DNA of 64,000 bases from Clostridia bacterium (GTDB lineage Bacteria; Bacillota; Clostridia; Christensenellales; Aristaeellaceae). Under the pieces are notes generated by a model. That model had not been told where the DNA came from. It saw only the letters and a list, made by a program, of their open reading frames with translations, and made no database searches. The stretch lies in the NCBI GenBank assembly GCA_017549335.1, contig JAFYVB010000041.1:1-64000 (forward strand), written 5' to 3'. The position numbers were made by a program, and so were the translations under genes. Position 1 is the stretch's first letter, and each line of letters begins with the position of its first letter. Shown in pieces: positions 57,183 through 64,000 of this stretch.

Positions 57183-57989
57183 GTGAAAAAGAAACTGCTT
57201 TCTTTTGTGCTTGCTTTGCTGCTTTTGCTTTGTATTGTGCCCGCCCATGCCGCTTACGGCACGCTGTATATGGTGATCGACTGTGCCAGTGCGCCTATGT
57301 ATGCAGCCTGCACCGGTGAAATGCCGCTGCTGCGGTATGTGAATGCCGGGGAGATTGTGCATTGCATTGCGACCCTGGCGGATTATTACTGCGTTGCCTA
57401 CGGTAACAGCACAGGTTACATCAGCCGTCAGTATCTGGCTGCGGTGGATGACAATCATTACACCTTCAAGCTGCCCGGCGTGCAGTACGGATCTGCCGTG
57501 GGCGGCAATCCTGTTGTTCCCTACGGCGGCATTCCTTTCTTCCGCTATACTCCTCATGAAGCACAGGCCAACCAGAAGCTGGCTACCCGTTCGGGCCCCG
57601 GTACGGAATACACCGGTACTTTGACCTATCCCAAGGAAACCAAGGTAAAAACCTACTATATCACCGATGGAAGCGGTGTGGATTGGGTGTGCTTTTCCTT
57701 TACCTATCGCGGTGAAGACTATCTTCTTTATACCGGCAACAAGCGCATTGACTCCCGTCAAGCGCTGCCTGTAAACCGGGAAGAGAAAACTTTCCCGGCT
57801 TACATCACAAAAGAAGTTACGCCTTTCTACGGCCCGGGGTATACCTATGCCCGTGCCGAGCATACCGTACCTGCGGGAAGCGCCGTGCAGGGCGTCTATC
57901 AGACGACCGAAGGCTGGCTGATGTTTGATTATCAGGTGCCCGGCGGCAGAATCCAGCGCGCGTGGGCGCCTTTGGAATACTGGAAGTAA
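57183..57989 (+). CDS. Secreted protein with three SH3-like modules
   Basis: GTG start after GGAGGG. The 268-residue protein has a signal peptide (KKLLSFVLALLLLLCIVPAHA). Modules at about 25-95 (LYMVIDCASAPMYAACTGEMPLLRYVNAGE), 130-190 (LATRSGPGTEYTGTLTYPKETKVKTYYITDGSGVDWVCF) and 205-265 (TPFYGPGYTYARAEHTVPAGSAVQGVYQTTEGWLMFDY) follow the SH3b pattern, with the TRSGPGTEY motif of many wall-binding SH3 domains. No catalytic domain is present. It should sit in the wall. It is similar in style to the protein at 719. Confidence 0.85.
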   Translation: MKKKLLSFVLALLLLLCIVPAHAAYGTLYMVIDCASAPMYAACTGEMPLLRYVNAGEIVHCIATLADYYCVAYGNSTGYISRQYLAAVDDNHYTFKLPGVQYGSAVGGNPVVPYGGIPFFRYTPHEAQANQKLATRSGPGTEYTGTLTYPKETKVKTYYITDGSGVDWVCFSFTYRGEDYLLYTGNKRIDSRQALPVNREEKTFPAYITKEVTPFYGPGYTYARAEHTVPAGSAVQGVYQTTEGWLMFDYQVPGGRIQRAWAPLEYWK

Positions 57990-58008
57990 GCGAAATCAAG
58001 GGGAAGTG

Positions 58009-58037
58009 TTGCCAAATCGCGGCGTTTCTGCTATAAT
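58009..58037 (+). promoter_or_regulatory. SigA-type promoter of the asp23-ispA operon
   Basis: TTGCCA (58009-58014), a 17-bp spacer and a perfect TATAAT (58032-58037), 31 bases before asp23. Confidence 0.85.
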
Positions 58038-58067
58038 AAAACGAACATCGTAAAGGAGGTGCATTTT

Positions 58068-58637
58068 ATGCCCAGCAAGAAAGACAATCTGCCCGTGAGC
58101 GTGGATGTCGATCTGGATAACGGCGGCACCATTAAATATGCAAACGAAGTCATCGCCATCATTGCCGGCGTAGCAGCCAGCGAGGTGGAAGGCATTGCCG
58201 GTATGTGCACCAGCGGCGGCATTTCCGATATTATCGGCCGCAACCGCAATATTACCCGCGGCGTAAAGGTGGAGATCGGCAGCGAAGAAGCCAGCGTTGA
58301 TCTGTACATTACTGTGGAATACGGCTCTCCCATCCAGAAGGTGGCGGCCGAAGTGCAGGAGAACGTCCGCAAAGCGATTGAGACCATGACGGGCCTTAAA
58401 GTTGTGTGCGTGGACGTACACGTACAGGGCGTAAGCTTTGAAAAGGAAAAGAAGGACGCCCAGTTCGTACTGGAGTCTGCGCATCTTGACAACAGCGCCA
58501 AGCTGGCCGAGAAGACCGAGGAGAAGACCGAGGAGAAGACGGAAGAACCTGCCGAAGAAGCCGTGCAGGCAGAAGCCGAGGCTGCGGAAGAACAAATCGC
58601 CGAAGATGCCGAAAATAAGGAAAACGACGCTGAGTAA
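58068..58637 (+). CDS. Asp23/Gls24-family alkaline-shock protein
   Basis: The start is ATG 58068 after AAAGGAGGT. The 189-residue protein has IKYANEVIAIIAGVAASEVEGIAGMCTSGGI, VEIGSEEASVDLYITVEYGSPIQKVAAEVQENVRKAIETMTGLKV and VDVHVQGVSFE. This is the full Asp23 domain, followed by an acidic tail (EKTEEKTEEKTEEPAEEA) with repeated DNA units. Asp23 proteins bind the membrane through AmaP and respond to envelope stress. The order asp23-amaP-DUF2273-nusB is typical. Confidence 0.95.
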   Translation: MPSKKDNLPVSVDVDLDNGGTIKYANEVIAIIAGVAASEVEGIAGMCTSGGISDIIGRNRNITRGVKVEIGSEEASVDLYITVEYGSPIQKVAAEVQENVRKAIETMTGLKVVCVDVHVQGVSFEKEKKDAQFVLESAHLDNSAKLAEKTEEKTEEKTEEPAEEAVQAEAEAAEEQIAEDAENKENDAE

Positions 58638-58658
58638 GGCACTCTGATGTGCCCAAAT

Positions 58659-58690
58659 AAGCGGCGCGCAGGTCGCGTGCCGCTTGTTTA
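58659..58690 (+). terminator. Weak terminator/attenuator between asp23 and amaP
   Basis: A 7-bp AAGCGGC/GCCGCTT stem (58659-58665/58679-58685) with a GC-rich inner loop and TGTTTAT tail may reduce transcription of the downstream membrane genes, giving more Asp23 than AmaP. Confidence 0.55.
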
Positions 58691-58733
58691 TCGTTCATTG
58701 CGCCTTGCACATGAACGTGAAAGGAGATACCCC

Positions 58734-59612
58734 ATGAAAATGAAAATTCTGGATCGCCTGATCCTGCGTCTGGGAGCGCTTCTGACGCTGCTGACCGGTG
58801 CGCTGGCGATCGCAGGCGGCTTTGTGATGAAGGCTGCGTTCAACGGCCTGAATCCTGCTCCCGAGTTCCCCAAGAATCTTTTGCCCGTTGCTCTGATCGT
58901 TGCAGGCATTGTTACGGTGCTGGTCAGCCTTTATGATATGCTGCTGCCCCGCCGCTACAATCCCCGCCGCCGCGCTTTTGTGACGCAGCCCACCGAGCAC
59001 GGTGAACTGCGCATCGCGGTGAGCGCCATCGAAAACCTCATTCTTCGCTGCGTGGAGATGCACAAGGAAGTCAAGGTGCTGGCCATGCAGATCACCAACC
59101 GCCGCGGCGCTGTGAACGTCAATATGCGTGTAGCTGTGAACAGCAACATTTCCATTCCTCACGCCGTTGAGCAGCTGCAGACTCAGATTAAGCGTTATCT
59201 TGCGGCCTCCTCCGGTATCGAAGTGCGTGAGATCGGTGTGTCTGTGGAGCGTGCAACGGGCGATGAAAGCGCCCTGCCTGCCGAACCTCTGCAGCGTGCG
59301 GTGGTTGAAAATGAAGCGCCTGCCGAAGAGAAAAAGGAAAAGATCAGCGTGCATCAGCGCATTTTCGGCCGTGATACCAGCAAGAGCGTTGCTGAACAGG
59401 TAACCGAGGCCGAAGCCGTTGCGGAACCTGCCGTTCCCGAAGCACAGCAAGAAGCGCCTGCTGAGGAAACCGCGGAAGAAAGCGTTGAAGAAACCGCCGA
59501 AACGGCTGAAACCGTGGAAGAAGCAGCGGAAGTTGATGCCCAAACGGCTGAAACCGAATGCGAATCTGCCAAAGAGCAGCCCGGAGAGAAAAACGAGGAG
59601 GCACAGGCATGA
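58734..59612 (+). CDS. amaP: Alkaline-shock membrane anchor protein AmaP with a long acidic tail
   Basis: The start is ATG 58734 after AAAGGAGAT; an in-frame ATG at 58647 is in the attenuator region. The 292-residue protein has two membrane helices (LGALLTLLTGALAIAGGFVM; LLPVALIVAGIVTVLVSLYDMLL). Next comes the DUF322-like segment HGELRIAVSAIENLILRCVEMHKEVKVLAMQITNRRGAVNVNMRVAV, then GIEVREIGVSVER. The last 90 residues are Glu/Ala-rich (EETAEESVEETAETAE) and probably disordered; this tail is longer than in typical AmaP. It overlaps the next gene by four bases. Confidence 0.92.
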   Translation: MKMKILDRLILRLGALLTLLTGALAIAGGFVMKAAFNGLNPAPEFPKNLLPVALIVAGIVTVLVSLYDMLLPRRYNPRRRAFVTQPTEHGELRIAVSAIENLILRCVEMHKEVKVLAMQITNRRGAVNVNMRVAVNSNISIPHAVEQLQTQIKRYLAASSGIEVREIGVSVERATGDESALPAEPLQRAVVENEAPAEEKKEKISVHQRIFGRDTSKSVAEQVTEAEAVAEPAVPEAQQEAPAEETAEESVEETAETAETVEEAAEVDAQTAETECESAKEQPGEKNEEAQA

Positions 59613-59866
59613 GCAAGGAGAAAATGTTTAAAATCGGCACTCCCCAGTGCGGTGCTTTTTGTGCCGGCTGCGGCGCTGTGCTGGCCGTGCTTTTGATCGC
59701 CATTGGCTTTTGGAAAACGGTGTTTATCTTTGCGTTTGCTCTGATCGGTCTTTTTATCGGCCTTGTGGAAGATAAAAAGGGCGCCGTTCGCCGCGTGATC
59801 AATCACTCCATTCCCGGCGAAACCAAGATCGATAACTTCGAAGACATGAAAAACAAGGAAGAATAA
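59609..59866 (+). CDS. DUF2273 small membrane protein
   Basis: This 85-residue protein from ATG 59609 has two membrane helices (GAVLAVLLIAIGFWKTV; FIFAFALIGLFIGLVEDKKG) and a charged tail. It is the third member of the Asp23-AmaP-DUF2273 set found across Firmicutes and is predicted to help anchor the complex. It overlaps amaP by four bases. Confidence 0.9.
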   Translation: MSKEKMFKIGTPQCGAFCAGCGAVLAVLLIAIGFWKTVFIFAFALIGLFIGLVEDKKGAVRRVINHSIPGETKIDNFEDMKNKEE

Positions 59867-59899
59867 GCCCTCAGGGCATGAATACGGGGGATACCGAAT

Positions 59900-60412
59900 A
59901 TGGCTCGTTCAACCGCGCGCATTGCGGCTATGCAGCTTGTTTATGAAAATCTGATGGGCGGCTGCGGCGAAGATACTCTTTGTCAGCTGATCGCTTTTAC
60001 GCCTGAAGGCGACGACCAGGCGTATATTGACCGTACTGTGGCGGGCGTAAAGGCCCATGCCGAGGAACTGGATCAACTGATCGCCAAGTACAGCCCCTCC
60101 CGCGGACTGGAACGTATTGCCCGCGTTGATCTTTGCATTCTGCGTGTGGCGCTTTATGAAATGCAAAACAGCACTGATACCGCCGAATCCATCGTGATCA
60201 ATGAGGCGGTGGAACTGGCCAAGCGTTTCAGCGAACCTGCCAGCGCCCGCTTTATCAATGGCGTGCTGGGTGCGGTTTCCCGCGGCGAGAATCCTGAGGA
60301 TAAGGTGAAAGAGCCTGTCCGCGCCCAGCGTACGCTCCACATCGAAAAAGTGGATCGCATTGTGCTGGATGATGATAACAAACCCAAAGCAGAGGAAGCA
60401 CCTGAAGCATGA
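59900..60412 (+). CDS. nusB: Transcription antitermination factor NusB
   Basis: This 170-residue all-helical protein has STARIAAMQLVYENLMGG, RGLERIARVDLCILRVALYEMQ and SIVINEAVELAKRFSEPASARFINGVLGAVSR, as in NusB. It joins S10 and boxA RNA for rRNA antitermination. The C-terminal 35 residues are extended and Glu/Lys-rich. It overlaps the next gene by four bases. Confidence 0.97.
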   Translation: MARSTARIAAMQLVYENLMGGCGEDTLCQLIAFTPEGDDQAYIDRTVAGVKAHAEELDQLIAKYSPSRGLERIARVDLCILRVALYEMQNSTDTAESIVINEAVELAKRFSEPASARFINGVLGAVSRGENPEDKVKEPVRAQRTLHIEKVDRIVLDDDNKPKAEEAPEA

Positions 60413-61347
60413 TCGTATTGGGAATTGATACCAGCTGCTATACCACTTCGGTGGCGGCTGCCTGTGATCAAGGCATCCTCTGTTCCAATCGCCGGCTCCT
60501 GCCTGTGGCAGCCGGCGCGCGCGGCCTTCGCCAAAGCGAGGCCGTTTTTGCGCATATAAGGCAGCTGCCCGAATTATTTGAAAAGACCATGGAAACCGTC
60601 CGCGCACAGGGCAAAGTGGACGCTGTGTGCGTATCTTCCAAGCCCCGTGACGATGAAGCATCCTATATGCCGGTTTTTCTGTCAGGCCTTTCTTTTGCCC
60701 GTGTGACAGCCTCTGCACTGAATGTGCCGCTGTTTGAAACAACGCACCAGCGCGGCCATGTACGGGCGGCCTATGAAGGCAGCGGCATGCAGGAGGATAC
60801 TTATCTTGCCGTGCATCTTTCCGGCGGCACCACCGAGGTTCTGCTGATGGACGGAGATAAGCTTTCTCTTCACAGCGGCACGATGGATCTCCATGCCGGT
60901 CAGTTTCTCGACCGTGTGGGCGTGAAGATGGGCCTTCATTTCCCGGCAGGGCCGTATATGGAAGCACTGGCCAAGGAAGGAAAGGCGCAGTCTCGCATCC
61001 CTGTCAGCATTCAGGAGGGCAAGTGCCATTTTTCGGGCGCTGAAGCCCGGGCGATGCAGTGGATCGAAAAAGGTGAAATGCCTAAAGAGGAGATCGCTGC
61101 CGAAGTTTTCAGTGTTATTGAACGCACAGTTTTGCGTATGCTTGTACAGGCGGCAGAGAAAACAGGCGTTGACCGTGTGCTTTTGACAGGCGGCGTAGCC
61201 TCTTCGCAGCTGCTTCGCGATCAGCTGCTGGAGATCAACCGTAAGCGCCGCATGGGGCTGAAACTGTATTTCGGTCAAAGGGAGTACGCCGGCGACAATG
61301 CAGCCGGTGTGGCGCTGATTGGCCGTGACTTGCTCAAGGGGGAATAA
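60409..61347 (+). CDS. TsaD/Kae1-family paralogue (M22-like, not canonical TsaD)
   Basis: This 312-residue ASKHA-fold protein opens IVLGIDTSCYTTSVAAACD. It keeps the HxxxH metal pair (TTHQRGHVRAA), a HLSGGTTEVLLMDGD phosphate loop, GQFLDRVGVKMGL and GGVASSQLLRDQ. The usual TsaD loop 'TTGPGL.G.L' reads SSKPRDDEASYMPVF. True TsaD makes t6A37 of tRNA with TsaB/C/E, and none is here. Paralogues of this shape lie next to nusB, folD or xseA in many Clostridia, but their role is unsettled. The start overlaps nusB by four bases. Confidence 0.85.
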   Translation: MIVLGIDTSCYTTSVAAACDQGILCSNRRLLPVAAGARGLRQSEAVFAHIRQLPELFEKTMETVRAQGKVDAVCVSSKPRDDEASYMPVFLSGLSFARVTASALNVPLFETTHQRGHVRAAYEGSGMQEDTYLAVHLSGGTTEVLLMDGDKLSLHSGTMDLHAGQFLDRVGVKMGLHFPAGPYMEALAKEGKAQSRIPVSIQEGKCHFSGAEARAMQWIEKGEMPKEEIAAEVFSVIERTVLRMLVQAAEKTGVDRVLLTGGVASSQLLRDQLLEINRKRRMGLKLYFGQREYAGDNAAGVALIGRDLLKGE

Positions 61348-61349
61348 GG

Positions 61350-62192
61350 ATGAGCGCGATGATTCTCAGCGGCAAGGAAATGGAAAAGGAACTGCTGGCT
61401 TCTCAGATCGAGCGATGCGGGCAGTTAAATGCGCGCGGCATCCATCCGCTGCTGGCGGTGGTGATGGTGGGCGACGATCCTGCCAGCGAAATCTATGTGC
61501 GCAATAAAAGCCGCATGTGCGATGCCGTGGGCATTCTCCAGCAAACGATCCGTATGCCCGCCGACGTATCTCAGGAAAGCGTGGAAAGAGAGATCGACCG
61601 GCTGAATAACGATCCTGCGGTAACGGGTATTCTGGTGCAGCTGCCCCTGCCCGGACAGCTGGATGAGAATCAGCTGCTGGCCCGTATCCTTCCCCAAAAG
61701 GATGTGGATGGGTTCCATGCGCTGAATGCCGGCAAAATGCTGCGCGGTGAAGCGTGTGCGCTGGCGTGCACGCCGCGGGGAATCATTTATATGCTCAAAA
61801 AGGCCGGGGTTCCCATGGAAGGGGCGCACGCCGTTGTGATCGGTCGTTCCAATATCGTGGGGAAACCTGTTGCCATGCTGCTTTTGCAGGAAAACTGCAC
61901 GGTGACGATCTGTCACAGTAAAACCCAAAACCTGGCGGAGATCACCCGTCAGGGGGATATTCTGATCGCCGCTGTGGGCAAAGCACATTTCGTTACGGCG
62001 GATATGGTAAAGCCCGGCGCAGCGGTGATCGACGTGGGCGTCAACCGCGTGGATGGCAAGGTGACGGGGGACGTGGATTTTGAAAACGTCAAGGAAGTGG
62101 CAGGCTATATTTCGCCTGTTCCCGGCGGCGTGGGTCGAATGACGGTCAGTATGCTGATGGAGAATACCTTGGAGGCGGCATGCAGGGAGTAA
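61350..62192 (+). CDS. folD: Methylenetetrahydrofolate dehydrogenase/cyclohydrolase
   Basis: The bifunctional enzyme makes 10-formyl-THF. The 280-residue protein has VVMVGDDPASEIYVRNKSRMCD (catalytic Lys in YVRNK), LVQLPLPGQLDENQLLARILPQKDVDGFH, PCTPRGI-like ACTPRGIIY, VVIGRSNIVGKPVAMLLLQENCTVTICHS and PVPGGVGRMTVSMLM. It sits between the TsaD paralogue and xseA, a standard Firmicutes order. Confidence 0.98.
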   Translation: MSAMILSGKEMEKELLASQIERCGQLNARGIHPLLAVVMVGDDPASEIYVRNKSRMCDAVGILQQTIRMPADVSQESVEREIDRLNNDPAVTGILVQLPLPGQLDENQLLARILPQKDVDGFHALNAGKMLRGEACALACTPRGIIYMLKKAGVPMEGAHAVVIGRSNIVGKPVAMLLLQENCTVTICHSKTQNLAEITRQGDILIAAVGKAHFVTADMVKPGAAVIDVGVNRVDGKVTGDVDFENVKEVAGYISPVPGGVGRMTVSMLMENTLEAACRE

Positions 62193-63380
62193 CGCTGACA
62201 GTATCGGAGCTGAATGATTACGTCCGCAGATCGCTGGCCAGCGATCCCATCCTGCAGCATATTACCATCAGCGGCGAAGTGAGTAATTTTAAGGTCTATT
62301 CCTCGGGTCACTGGTATTTTACCCTCAAGGATGAAATGAGCCGCATTGACTGCGCCATGTTCCGCCAGCATAATTACAATGCCCGCTTCCTGCCAAGGGA
62401 CGGCATGCATGTGCTGGTCAAAGGCTCTGCAGGTTTGTATGTGCAGAGCGGCAAGTATCAGTTTTACGCCGAGGATATTCAGCAGGCGGGTCTTGGCGAG
62501 CTGTACCTGAGGTATCTGGAACTGAAAGAAAAGCTGACGAAAGCCGGGCTGTTTGACAGCACCCGCAAGCGCCCGCTGCCGCTGCTGCCCCGGAAGGTGG
62601 GCATTGTTACCTCGGCTTCCGGCGCGGTATTGCATGATATCCGTACCGTTGCCGGCAGACGTTTCCCGGGGATCCCGCTGGTGCTGCGGCCTTCGCTGGT
62701 ACAAGGCGAGGGCGCTGCCCAGGATATTGCCCGGGGCATTCTGGAAGTATCCGCCGTGCCTGAAGTGGACGTTGTGATCGTGGGACGCGGCGGCGGCTCG
62801 ATGGAAGATCTTTGGGCGTTCAATGAAGAAGTGGTCGTCCGCGCGGTGGCGGCTTGCCCGGTGCCGGTAATTTCGGCGGTGGGACACGAAACCGATCATA
62901 CCTTGTGTGATCTGGCAGCCGATATGCGGGCGCCCACGCCTTCAGCGGCGGCAGAGCTTGCCGTGCCCGAAAGAGAGGCGCTGATCGATCAAATCGACGG
63001 AATGCTCTTTGATATGCGCCGTGCGGCACAGAATAAAATGCTTCAGTGCGGCAATCGTCTTGCGGTATTTGAGAGGCGTCTGATGCAGCGCGATCCGCGC
63101 AGTGTGCTTGACAGGCTGCAGCTGGAAAACAGCCATCTGACCGAAAAAATGCATTCTGCCATGCAAAAACAGCTTGCACTCCGTGAGATGCGGCTGGACG
63201 GCTTGCTTTCAAAGATTGACGCCGTAGGCCCTGTCAATGTTCTTCGTCGCGGTTATACCATCGCCATGAAGGATAACAAGCCCGTGACAAAGGTAGCGGG
63301 TGCGCAGGGCGATATGACGCTGATATTCAATGATGGGCGCGCGCAGGTGCGTGTGCTTTCAACCGAAAGGGGGATGCTCC

Positions 63381-63409
<29 letters not shown>
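62180..63409 (+). CDS. xseA: Exonuclease VII large subunit
   Basis: This 409-residue subunit starts 13 bases inside the end of folD. An OB fold lies at about 10-100 (ITISGEVSNFKVYSSGHWYFTLKDEMSRIDCAMFRQHN). The catalytic core shows KVGIVTSASGAVLHDIRTVAGRRFPGIP, VVIVGRGGGSMEDLWAFNEE and ISAVGHETDHTLCDLAADMRAPTPSAAAEL. A coiled coil and the C-terminal LRRGYTIA segment complete it. It degrades ssDNA with the XseB helper. Confidence 0.98.

Positions 63410-64000
<591 letters not shown>

Overview
The window looks like the chromosome of an uncultured, spore-forming, low-to-mid-GC member of the Clostridia (Firmicutes). The evidence is a Gram-positive type PolC, RNase J, the spoIIIAA-AH operon, an uninterrupted pro-sigma-K gene, an Asp23/AmaP locus and strong Shine-Dalgarno sites. 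Very Ala/Gly/Arg-rich coding and many secreted SH3-like or BspA-like proteins fit a gut lineage such as Christensenellales, but that placement is inference. Most core genes lie on the + strand in long translationally coupled operons.

Layout. 1-12.5 kb is accessory and metabolic: the end of a methyltransferase, a secreted SH3-like protein, deoC, a minus-strand pair (VTT-acyltransferase-zinc ribbon fusion, then a YfcC-type carrier), a BspA-like LRR surface protein, a lipoprotein, a hemolysin III homologue, an XRE regulator with a small partner, a CapA-like phosphatase and tRNA-Ala(GGC). 12.6-22.7 kb is frr-(small ORF)-uppS-cdsA-dxr-rseP-ispG-polC. These genes cover ribosome recycling, undecaprenyl phosphate and phospholipid precursors, the MEP isoprenoid route and replication. 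22.8-31.3 kb is the rimP-nusA-ylxR-ylxQ-infB-rbfA-nrnA-truB-HAD translation/RNA operon, with its own promoter and a structured leader.

31.4-37.9 kb is accessory: two small exported proteins, a GntR regulator, PepF, a second CapA-like protein, a degenerate isopropylmalate-dehydrogenase-like protein and an L,D-transpeptidase. 38.0-42.0 kb is spoIIIAA-AH, in which AF and AG are unusually short. 42.0-49.1 kb carries an RseC-like protein, thioredoxin, RNase J, a YlbF-family protein, MltG, a U32 protein, SigK and endonuclease IV. 49.1-58.0 kb is carbohydrate and envelope metabolism: a FGGY kinase, a GT2 glycosyltransferase, two AraC regulators, a GH4 glycosidase, a DUF218 protein, an FAD oxidoreductase and an SH3-like protein. 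58.0-64.0 kb is asp23-amaP-DUF2273-nusB-(TsaD paralogue)-folD-xseA-xseB-ispA, cut by the window end.

The blocks frr...infB...truB and spoIIIA...asp23-nusB-folD-xseAB-ispA are known Bacillus/Clostridium neighbourhoods. Here the second is split by about 16 kb. No CRISPR array, transposase, prophage or clear antiphage system was found. The most unusual items are the degenerate LeuB-like protein, the VTT-PlsC-zinc ribbon fusion, the minimal SpoIIIAF, the repeat-rich IF-2 N-terminus, the TsaD paralogue, and several places where a terminator hairpin and the next promoter overlap.
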